From: CAYWYR01 sp964462685
GTDB taxonomy: Bacteria; Bacteroidota; Ignavibacteria; Kapaibacteriales; UBA2268
Direction: 5' to 3'
Assembly (NCBI GenBank): GCA_964462685.1
Contig: CAYWYR010000013.1
Span: forward strand, 1-64,000
Length of the DNA stretch: 64,000 nucleotides
In this document: piece after piece, positions 8,211-15,899 of the stretch
Position numbering within the stretch: the first letter of the stretch is position 1
Layout: each line of letters starts with the position of its first letter
The notes under the pieces: generated by a model
What the model was told of the DNA's origin: nothing
Database searches by the model: none
What the model saw: only the letters and a program-made list of their open reading frames with translations
Translations under genes and position numbers: made by a program

Positions 8211-8365
8211 TATCATGATTCGATATGAATCATGATATGTGGCCCGCCATTGGCTGCCGAAAGATAACTCCCAAATGGTAAGTTATAGATTCTTATACAA
8301 GTGTGTCGCTATGCCCATAGGTGGCGATTTTCTAAGACGAGCCTTAGGCTCAGGTCTTGTAATAT
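8211..8365 (-). other. Structured non-coding segment between zapA and the 6S candidate
   Basis: No gene is visible. Several stems can form on either strand: a perfect 11-bp stem with a 5-nt loop (8211-8221 with 8227-8237), ATAACT/AGTTAT (8264-8269 with 8281-8286), GCCA/TGGC near 8245-8254, and AAGAC plus GAGCC pairing with GGCTC and GTCTT (8334-8358) just after the zapA stop. The last may be a zapA terminator without a T run. The others may be the leader of the 6S transcript or a further RNA. Confidence 0.45.
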
Positions 8366-8653
8366 TTAGACGTACTTACTTAAACTGTGTTTCAGCTTGT
8401 CCGTCAGATTATTGAGTTCGCCTACCAAGTAAGTCCTCTCGTTATAAGCGTTTTTGCTATTGATAATGCTATTTTCAGCAATATTAAGAGCCGTCAGCAA
8501 CGGCAAAGCTTTTTCATCAGCCAATTCGCCGTGCCCACTGGCTAGATCTCTCATCTGTGAATCAACCAATTCGGCCGTTTCTTTAACAAGATTTTCATCT
8601 TCACCAGAGAGACTGTAACTCTTACCGCCTATATTTACATTAATTGTTTTCAA
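8366..8653 (-). CDS. zapA: Cell division protein ZapA
   Basis: ZapA binds and bundles FtsZ at the division ring. The 95-residue length is right. The N-terminal half has the family strand pattern (INVNIGGKSYSLSGEDENLVKE), followed by ETAELVDSQMRDL and a C-terminal coiled-coil helix. It lies between the long coiled-coil gene and the 6S/rny region, an order seen in other bacteria. Confidence 0.85.
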   Translation of the reverse strand: MKTINVNIGGKSYSLSGEDENLVKETAELVDSQMRDLASGHGELADEKALPLLTALNIAENSIINSKNAYNERTYLVGELNNLTDKLKHSLSKYV

Positions 8654-8791
8654 TCTTATCTTTTCCTAAATACAACACCAATATCTGAGTTGTACATTTT
8701 TCTGCCACAATAAAGCGTGAAATATATATTAACGCAATATTGCTTAATACTAAAATAGCAAAATTTGCCTAAAGTATTGTAACCTAACGGT

Positions 8792-10273
8792 TTAGGACGC
8801 CCTATTTAAATTTTTCTCTAGGTTTTCAACCTTATCTAATGCAGAGTTGACCCTTTGAAGAATACTTTGGGTGGCATCTTTAATGTTCTTGTTTTTAAGC
8901 TGGTTGTCATTGATCTCGCTCTCTAAATATGATATCTGCTGATATCTGGATTTCAGTAATTCCTCTAGCTTGTCAACTTTTGCCTCATCCAAACTGATTT
9001 GGTTTTCGTTTACATTCTTCACTTTCTGTTCTTCCAGTTCCATTGTAAGCTCTTCGATTTTTTCTCGAAGGTTGAAATTACTCTGCCTTGCTGATTCCAG
9101 TTCGCTGATTAGTTTGTCATTTGTGCCTTCAATTTTTTTCAGAGATTGCAGATCTTTAGAAAGCTCAGTATTTTCTTGTATCAGTTCAAGATTTTTTTTG
9201 TCCAGTTCTTTGTTTATTTGATCCGAACTATCTATCTCAGCACGTAAGTTTCTGATCATATCACCCATCTGGCTGAAATCTCTTTCTATTTCTTTGTATT
9301 CTTCGTTTACCTTATCATAACTGGCAAGTCTTTCTTCAGCTGCAATCTTAAACTTCTCCAATTCCTGGTCTCTTATCTCCAGCTCAGCGAAAAGCTCTTC
9401 TTCCCTATCTCTATATATTTTAAGATCAGAATTAAGCCTGGTAATTATTCCTTGTGATTGCTCGATAGTAGCTTTGGTTGATTTTATTTGCTCTTTGTAT
9501 TCATTGTTATCATGTTCGAGATCTTTTACTTTTTGTGCTTTTTGATAAATATCAGATTTAGCCTGCTGAAGATCAGCTGAAAGCAGCTTGATATCACTTT
9601 CTAAACTCTCTATCAACTCTTTGTAGTTTTCGATAGTTGCTTTATCAGCAGTGGTACGTTGCTGGAGTTCCTGAAGTCTGCTATCTTTATTATCATTAAC
9701 TGATATGAGAGAAGAGTGCTCACCGATAAGTTTTTCATGATCAGATTTCATCTTTGAGAGCTCATCGGATATCTTATATCTCTGTGCTTCGCTTTCCGCG
9801 AGTTTATCTTTCAGAATCTGACTCTGCTCATCCCTTTTGGAACCCGAGATATTTCTTCTGGCGATCTCCTTTTTTGCGAATTCAAGATCTTTTTGAAGCT
9901 CAGCCATTTTGGAGACTTCACCCTTAAGCTCGGCAACTCTCTGTTGCTCGGCATCTAAATCGTTGCTTTTACCTTCGAGCTCGCAATTGAGTTCATTGAT
10001 TTTAGACTGGGCCTCTGCAAGGAGCTGTTCAGCTTTTTCTCTCTTTTCATCAACTTGGGAATTATTGTCAATACGGCTTTCAAGTTCAGCGACCTTGGAT
10101 TCTAAACTGTCAATATCACTGAAAAGGCTTTCATTCTGTGTCAAAAGCTCGCTTTTTTCCTCGAAAGTCTTATCAAGCAGCTCCGATACCTTCCCGATAT
10201 AAACCGAAAGATTGCCAATTGCAGCCTTCAGATGAGGATCAACTGGCGTAGTAATATTTTGTGTATTATCCAT
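8792..10273 (-). CDS. Long coiled-coil protein next to pheT and zapA, possibly a division-associated protein
   Basis: About 493 residues, nearly all predicted coiled coil: heptad-like Leu/Ile patterns, Glu/Lys/Gln-rich, no Cys-rich or catalytic motif. Residues 12-40 (DPHLKAAIGNLSVYIGKVSELL) form a less repetitive N-terminal helix. I chose ATG 10273, preceded by GGGGTTGATA, over TTG 10279. The gene begins within a few bases of the pheT stop and is followed by zapA. In related bacteria this slot usually holds a short ZapB-like coiled coil of about 100 residues, so this may be a much longer version. No signal peptide or membrane helix. Function inferred from place only. Confidence 0.75.
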   Translation of the reverse strand: MDNTQNITTPVDPHLKAAIGNLSVYIGKVSELLDKTFEEKSELLTQNESLFSDIDSLESKVAELESRIDNNSQVDEKREKAEQLLAEAQSKINELNCELEGKSNDLDAEQQRVAELKGEVSKMAELQKDLEFAKKEIARRNISGSKRDEQSQILKDKLAESEAQRYKISDELSKMKSDHEKLIGEHSSLISVNDNKDSRLQELQQRTTADKATIENYKELIESLESDIKLLSADLQQAKSDIYQKAQKVKDLEHDNNEYKEQIKSTKATIEQSQGIITRLNSDLKIYRDREEELFAELEIRDQELEKFKIAAEERLASYDKVNEEYKEIERDFSQMGDMIRNLRAEIDSSDQINKELDKKNLELIQENTELSKDLQSLKKIEGTNDKLISELESARQSNFNLREKIEELTMELEEQKVKNVNENQISLDEAKVDKLEELLKSRYQQISYLESEINDNQLKNKNIKDATQSILQRVNSALDKVENLEKNLNRAS

Positions 10274-10275
10274 TA

Positions 10276-12714
10276 TCAACCCCTTAACTCAGCATTGAGC
10301 TGCTTTTGTGCAGTATTTATAATTTTATCTGTTGCTGTTTTTATCTCTTCATCTGTCAATGTCTTATCTTTTGAGCCAAAATGAATAGCAAGGGCTAAAC
10401 TCTTCCGGCCATCTAAGTTCTCACCTTCATATACATCAAATATATCGACGTTCTGCATATACTTTCCGCCGTTCTGCTCAGCAATATTAAGCAGTTTGCC
10501 CGCAGTGACATCTTTATCTACTACAAACGCCAGATCCCTTTTCATAGTTGGGTAGGGCGATACTTTTTGGTAAGAATCTTTATCATTGATATGAAAATAC
10601 AAACCGGATAAATCTAGCTCCAGAAGAAACACATCCTTATCTAAATCATAATCCTTTTTTGCGGATTTCGAGATAGCTCCTACCCTACCGACTTTTGACT
10701 TGCCAACGTAAACATCCAGGGAGTCGGCCGATAATGGATAAGAAATATCGCGACTCTGCTTTATCTTTACTTTCGATATATTTAGTTCAGCCATCAAAGC
10801 CTCCAACAGGCCTTTAATATCATAAAAATCATAAGGGGAGTTTTTAGATGACCAATGAGCAGTATTATTGCCGCAAAGTGCTACACATATTGCGTCCTGC
10901 TCGGTATAACCCTGAACAAAACTACTTTGGCTGCCTGTAGCAAAGAAAACTTTACCAATTTCAAATAGCCTTAGGCTTTGATTGCCTTGATTGTTGTTAT
11001 GTGCAACAGTTTTGAGCATAGAATGTATAAGAGATGTTCTCATAGAGGCAAAGTCAGCACCGAGCGGATTTTTTAGTTCAACTGGGTCGTTACCGTACTT
11101 AGCCATAGCCTCAGGATCGACCTGGTTGGGATGCATTGTCTCCATATAGCCGAAGCCTATCATCAGGTCTCGCACTTCCGCTCTCGCTTGTGGCATTGCA
11201 AGTAAATCTGGTGTGCCAAGCTCAGAGAAGTTGATTGATGGAGAAAGGGAGTTAGGCAGATTATCATAGCCATAAACACGGGCAACTTCTTCTACAAGAT
11301 CAATAGGCTTGTTTATATCCACCCTCCATGTAGGAGATGTAACCGCAATATTACCACTATCAGCATTGCCATTTACTTCAAAATCTAACCCTTTTAGGAT
11401 TTCGATAATCTTTTCGCCAGTTATATCCTCACCTAACAAACGGGAAACATATTCGAGATTGAGATCTACTTTTACCTGCTGAATAGGTTTTGGATATTCA
11501 TCTACCGTACCATTTACTATACTTCCCCCACCGAGATCAACGATCATCTTTGCCGCAAGATCAGCTACATATAAAACATTACCGTAATCTATGCCGCGCT
11601 CAAACCTATATGAAGCATCAGAATGGATACCTAAAGTTCTAGCGGTTTTACGTACGCTTCCAGGGCTAAAATATGCAGATTCTATAAGAACATTTGTCGA
11701 TGTATCAGTAATCTCTGAATCCAGACCGCCCATTACCCCAGCCACCGCTATAGGGCCGCTACCGTCTTTTATAAGGAGCATATCGGCATCAAGCTTTCTG
11801 ACCTTACCGTCCAGTGTGGTGAACTCTGTTCCATCTTTCACTGTACCTACTGAGATTTTTTTGTCAGTGAGCGTATCATAATCAAAGGCGTGAAGAGGCT
11901 GACCTGTAAGCATAAGTAGATAGTTAGTGATATCTACAATGTTGTTTATCGAACGAACACCACAAGCCTCTAACCGAGACTTCAGCCACTGCGGTGATTC
12001 ACCAACGGTAACATTTTTTACGATTTTGGCTGCATAACGAGGACATAACTCGGGAGACTCTATTTCGATTGTAATTTGTTCGCTTGCCTCTCCTTCGGAT
12101 TCATCTGTTTCGCTTACTGATATTTCTGCATCAGGCAGCCTGAGTTTTCCGCCAAAGAAAGCCACAAGTTCGCGGGCAACTCCTATATGGCCTGTGCAGT
12201 CCGCACGGTTGGGCGTGATTGCTATCTCTATCACTGTATCATTTAGCAAAAGATAATCCGCAAGCGGCTGGCCGGCATCTGCAGAGCTATCGAGCACCCA
12301 GATACCGTCGTGGTCATCGCCCAGCTCCAGCTCGCTTTTGGAGCATATCATTCCGTTGGATTCTATACCGCGTATTTTTCGCCTGGAAAGTGCGAAGCCA
12401 GCGGAGGGCACTACCGCACCTTCCGTGCCCAAGACTATTTTCTGCCCTTTATCTACATTCGGCGCCCCGCAGATAACGGTCTGGCTTTTATCACCAAGTG
12501 AAACCGTACAAAGGCTGAGTTTATCAGCATCCGGATGGGGCTGTTTGTCCTCAACATAGCCAACGAAGAAGCCTTTGTATTTTGCGGATTGATCCTCTAT
12601 CTCCTCTACCTCCAGCCCAAGAGAAGTCAGAGCGGTCGCCATCTCATCTGGTGTGGGCGGCTTGTCGCCTTTGAATTCAATAAGTTCATTCAGCCAGTTA
12701 TAGGATAATTTCAT
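10276..12714 (-). CDS. pheT: Phenylalanine--tRNA ligase beta subunit
   Basis: PheT with PheS charges tRNA-Phe in the cytoplasm. The 812-residue length is usual for the bacterial beta subunit. Domains in order: N-terminal helix, tRNA-binding OB fold (about 40-155, VICGAPNVDKGQKIVLGTEGA), B3/B4 editing domain (about 210-390, LDSEITDTSTNVLIESAYF), B5 (about 410-485), a catalytic-like core, and the C-terminal anticodon-binding FDX-ACB domain (about 715-810, KVSPYPTMKRDLAFVVD). pheS is not in the window. Confidence 0.97.
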   Translation of the reverse strand: MKLSYNWLNELIEFKGDKPPTPDEMATALTSLGLEVEEIEDQSAKYKGFFVGYVEDKQPHPDADKLSLCTVSLGDKSQTVICGAPNVDKGQKIVLGTEGAVVPSAGFALSRRKIRGIESNGMICSKSELELGDDHDGIWVLDSSADAGQPLADYLLLNDTVIEIAITPNRADCTGHIGVARELVAFFGGKLRLPDAEISVSETDESEGEASEQITIEIESPELCPRYAAKIVKNVTVGESPQWLKSRLEACGVRSINNIVDITNYLLMLTGQPLHAFDYDTLTDKKISVGTVKDGTEFTTLDGKVRKLDADMLLIKDGSGPIAVAGVMGGLDSEITDTSTNVLIESAYFSPGSVRKTARTLGIHSDASYRFERGIDYGNVLYVADLAAKMIVDLGGGSIVNGTVDEYPKPIQQVKVDLNLEYVSRLLGEDITGEKIIEILKGLDFEVNGNADSGNIAVTSPTWRVDINKPIDLVEEVARVYGYDNLPNSLSPSINFSELGTPDLLAMPQARAEVRDLMIGFGYMETMHPNQVDPEAMAKYGNDPVELKNPLGADFASMRTSLIHSMLKTVAHNNNQGNQSLRLFEIGKVFFATGSQSSFVQGYTEQDAICVALCGNNTAHWSSKNSPYDFYDIKGLLEALMAELNISKVKIKQSRDISYPLSADSLDVYVGKSKVGRVGAISKSAKKDYDLDKDVFLLELDLSGLYFHINDKDSYQKVSPYPTMKRDLAFVVDKDVTAGKLLNIAEQNGGKYMQNVDIFDVYEGENLDGRKSLALAIHFGSKDKTLTDEEIKTATDKIINTAQKQLNAELRG

Positions 12715-12982
12715 CTTCTGCGGTGTATTTGCTTTCTGTGTATTCTTATCAACATCAAAAATAAGAAATGTAATGGAAGGTACGGCGGATAAAGCAATCT
12801 ATTGATTAATAGAAGAAACCATAACAAAATTGAATCTTTAATATTATTGAACAACGTCTCAAGGTGAACCTGGAAAACTCAGAGACCAATTTCTGCTATA
12901 ATCTTGATTGAATTAGCTTTACAGAACTATTTTAATCTCATATCGTCAAATATTTATACCATCCATTTATTAGCGGACAAAT

Positions 12983-13248
12983 ATGAAGTATGAGGATATA
13001 GGCGGCCAGATCATTATAAAACTTGAAAAAACCCCTTCTTGATAAAGAATTAGCTAGTCTCAGAAAATTGATCAATCATATGGAATCTAATATTTTTGAT
13101 TCGAATATTAAAAAAAAGCGATCAAGAAAGCAGGTATGAAATAAACTCTGCGGGTTGGGATGATGATATTGATCCAGATGCCGCACGGCTGGATGAAGAC
13201 CTAAAGTGCGATTGGTGGCAAGTTAATAAAAGCAGGTTTATTTCTTGA
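12983..13248 (+). pseudogene. Remnant of an antitoxin gene (two frameshifts)
   Basis: Three pieces in three frames line up: MKYEDIGGQIIIKLEKTP from 12983, then LDKELASLRKLINHMES and following residues, then SDQESRYEINSAGWDDD through QVNKSRFIS with stop TGA at 13246. The first break is in a CCCCTTCTT run and the second in a poly-A run near 13112. The last piece overlaps the start of the PIN remnant by a few bases, the usual layout of antitoxin then toxin. The acidic middle and short basic C-terminus fit an antitoxin. Family not recognised. Confidence 0.5.
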
Positions 13249-13604
13249 ATATCATAGTTGATAGTAATATTATATTTAGTATTCTTTTAAATCCTAATTC
13301 CAATCTAACCGAAATGCTATTAGCTGATAGCGGCTATAACTATCACACCCCAAGCTATATGATAGAAGAAATATATAAGCATTGACTTAAGATCACAAGA
13401 CTGACTAAGTTGTCCCACCATGATCTCGAACGTTTATTTGAAAAAATAATAGAAGTAGTAAATGTAGTACCCAAAGATATTATATAGAAAGAATTTATTG
13501 ATAAAGCTTATCAATTATGCAAGGATGTTGACCCGAAAGACACTTTTTTCGTTGCTTTAGCACTACAATATGACAATGTTCTATGGTCAGGAGATAAAAA
13601 ATAA
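13245..13604 (+). pseudogene. PIN-domain toxin pseudogene
   Basis: The frame from 13245 (TTG) reads NIIVDSNIIFSILL with the first PIN aspartate, TPSYMIEEI, VDPKDTFFVALALQ with later acidic residues, and LWSGDKK, the order typical of VapC-like PIN ribonucleases. It is broken by TGA after EEIYKH, TAG after PKDII, and TAA after SGDKK; the end (GIAFGL) continues in another frame. An antitoxin remnant precedes it. This is a dead toxin-antitoxin pair. Confidence 0.8.
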
Positions 13605-13676
13605 GGTTGGGTATTAATACCAAGGAATCGCATTTGGTTTACAGTACTAAAGAATTATTATCATTGTAATACACAA

Positions 13677-13706
13677 AACCCCTCCGCAGTTATTTGCAGA
13701 AGGGTT
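13677..13706 (-). terminator. Terminator after glyA
   Basis: On the minus strand AACCCTTCTGCA pairs with TGCGGAGGGGTT (a few mismatches) with a short A-rich loop, followed by TTTGTGT. It lies about 30 nt after the glyA stop. Confidence 0.7.
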
Positions 13707-13738
13707 ATTTATAAGATACAATGTGTAGAGCAAAGTCT

Positions 13739-15031
13739 CTATTTCTTGTGCAGAGGGAAACTTGATGTAAATTCTTTCACTTCATTGCCTATGGCTTTTA
13801 GCTCGCTCTCATTAGATGTATTCTGGATAACGCGGTCTATAAACTGGCCTATGGTTTTCATATCGGCTTCTTTCATGCCGCGGGTTGTCATGGCTGGGGT
13901 ACCGAGGCGGATACCTGATGTAACGAGCGGGGATTTATCATCGTTCGGCACGGAGTTCTTGTTGCAGGTGATCGATGCTTCGTCCAGAGCTTCTTCAGCT
14001 ACCTTGCCGGATACGCCCTTGTTACGCAGATCTATAAGCATGAGGTGGTTGTCCGTTCCGCCGGATATTATCTTATAGCCTCGGCTCATCAGTTCATCAG
14101 CAAGCGATTTTGCATTACTGATCACTTGCTCTCCATAAACCTTGAAGCTATTATCCAGGCATTCTTTGAAAGCTACAGCTTTAGCCGCTACTACATGCAT
14201 CAGGGGGCCACCTTGGGCTCCAGGCATTACCCAGCTATCTATTAGCTCGCCCATATTCTTTGTTCGCCCGCTTTTGGGGGCAACTATCCCAAACTTATTC
14301 TCATCATCCTTACCGAGCATGATCATACCTCCTCTGGGGCCACGGAGCGTTTTGTGTGTTGTGGTAGCCACAACATCTGCATAAGGCACTGGGCTGTTCA
14401 GTAAGCCTTTTGATATCAAGCCAGCTGTGTGGGCTATATCAGCGAAGAGAAAAGCATCTATTGAGTCGGCTATCTCCCTGAAACGCTTGAAGTCAATATC
14501 CCTTGAATAGGCTGATGCACCGACTGTTATAAGCTTTGGCTTATGTTCTTTAGCCAGCTTCTCCACCTGATCATAGTCGATAAGTTCGGTTTCCGGATCG
14601 AGGCTATAGGGGATGAAATTATACCATTTACCTGAAAAATTAACTTTGGCGCCGTGGGTAAGGTGGCCGCCATGCTCTAAGCTAAGCCCAAGTACAGTAT
14701 CGCCGTGGTTGATATAAGTAGAATATACAGCTATATTGGCAGAGCTGCCAGAATGCGGCTGTACATTTACATATTCCGCTCCGAAAAGTTCTTTTGCGCG
14801 GTCGCGGGCCAGATTCTCCGCTATATCTACCCATTCACAACCGCCGTAATAGCGTTTTCCGGGGTAACCTTCGGCATATTTGTTTGTCAGCACCGAACCA
14901 GTCGCCTCCATCACCTCGGGCGATGTAAAGTTTTCCGAGGCTATTAGCTCAATCTTTTCATGCTGTCTTTTGTATTCATTTTCCAGAGCTGAGTATAGTT
15001 CCGGATCTTGTGCTTTTACTTTATCGTACAT
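13739..15031 (-). CDS. glyA: Serine hydroxymethyltransferase
   Basis: GlyA is a PLP enzyme that interconverts serine plus tetrahydrofolate with glycine plus methylene-THF, feeding one-carbon metabolism. The 430-residue length is usual. Visible motifs: IELIASENFTSPEVMEA, NKYAEGYPGKRYYGG, QPHSGSSANIAVY, and the PLP-lysine site VATTTHKTLRGPRGG with K227. It reads alone on the minus strand, followed by a terminator; the secreted-protein gene upstream ends 15 nt before it and may be co-transcribed. Confidence 0.97.
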   Translation of the reverse strand: MYDKVKAQDPELYSALENEYKRQHEKIELIASENFTSPEVMEATGSVLTNKYAEGYPGKRYYGGCEWVDIAENLARDRAKELFGAEYVNVQPHSGSSANIAVYSTYINHGDTVLGLSLEHGGHLTHGAKVNFSGKWYNFIPYSLDPETELIDYDQVEKLAKEHKPKLITVGASAYSRDIDFKRFREIADSIDAFLFADIAHTAGLISKGLLNSPVPYADVVATTTHKTLRGPRGGMIMLGKDDENKFGIVAPKSGRTKNMGELIDSWVMPGAQGGPLMHVVAAKAVAFKECLDNSFKVYGEQVISNAKSLADELMSRGYKIISGGTDNHLMLIDLRNKGVSGKVAEEALDEASITCNKNSVPNDDKSPLVTSGIRLGTPAMTTRGMKEADMKTIGQFIDRVIQNTSNESELKAIGNEVKEFTSSFPLHKK

Positions 15032-15046
15032 TCAGTTGCTTTCTAA

Positions 15047-15898
15047 TCAGTTTCTTTTGATGTTCTCTAAAGCCGTTGCATAGCGGCCGTTTTCGTTTTC
15101 TACCATTATAAAAAGTCTTCCTGCTCCAAGCTCTTCATTAGTGATTAAATGATCGCCCCTTGCTGAGCCTGATGTTTTGATTCTCCCGTTTACATCCACT
15201 ACTATGTAACTCGTTTCAGAATTATCACTGGAATAAATAAGTAAGCCTGAGGTTGTATTCATCATTTCAATACCGATTTTTTCTGCTCCAACCGATGATA
15301 AAGCATCAAAACACTCTACATAACCATCAATAGCATGGGTATTACAAATGAAATTTGTGGTCTGTTGATCATCTTCATATGTAACTGTCCAAAAAGGTTC
15401 GTCCATCGGTATTTGGCTGTTCATCTCGTTATTACCTAGTGCTATGAACCTAAGATCAGCATCGGAATATTTAGCGGATAAATCAATATACTGCTGAGAT
15501 GACAATACATTCTGCATCATAATATCAGAATCGATCCATTGATCGGTTGATAGTACTGCACTAGGAAGAAATGACATAAAAGCAGATACGTCCCCTACCA
15601 GTTGGGTTACATTAGTAAACTGAACTAGTCTAACGCCTATAACGTTGGTTTCGCTACCATTATCTCCTTCAAATGAATATAGCCATACATTAGAAGTACC
15701 ATTGTCAACATCAAAATCTATAGTAAACACTCCGGCAGATAAACCATTTGCTGTGGCTATAGCTTTTAACTTTGCATTAGGGCCTACATCTTCAATTGCT
15801 TCGCCTAAAGCCCATTGATAAGCTGCTGAAGCTTTATAGGGTTGCGAATATAACGAGATAGAACTGAGCACCACAAAAAGCATTAAAAAGTATTTCAT
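15047..15898 (-). CDS. Secreted protein of unknown function with T9SS-like C-terminal tail
   Basis: 283 residues with a signal peptide (MKYFLMLFVVLSSISLYSQ). The body is beta-rich and unrecognised. The last 55 residues (VVDVNGRIKTSG, EELGAGRLFIMVENENG, ending NIKRN) resemble the type A sorting domain that directs proteins through the type IX secretion system: a D-NGR turn, a G-x-(L/Y)-F-I strand, and a short final basic strand. It starts next to the P-type ATPase stop and ends next to glyA. Role unknown. Confidence 0.65.
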   Translation of the reverse strand: MKYFLMLFVVLSSISLYSQPYKASAAYQWALGEAIEDVGPNAKLKAIATANGLSAGVFTIDFDVDNGTSNVWLYSFEGDNGSETNVIGVRLVQFTNVTQLVGDVSAFMSFLPSAVLSTDQWIDSDIMMQNVLSSQQYIDLSAKYSDADLRFIALGNNEMNSQIPMDEPFWTVTYEDDQQTTNFICNTHAIDGYVECFDALSSVGAEKIGIEMMNTTSGLLIYSSDNSETSYIVVDVNGRIKTSGSARGDHLITNEELGAGRLFIMVENENGRYATALENIKRN

Positions 15899-15899
15899 A

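Noticed and set aside
7995..8216. 73-codon minus-strand ORF between zapA and rny
   Set aside because: It coincides with the 6S candidate and has no protein-like motif or ribosome binding site.
8020..8365. tmRNA or RNase P RNA in the zapA-rny gap
   Set aside because: No tRNA-like ends with CCA and no GAGGAAAGTCC-type RNase P core were found on either strand.
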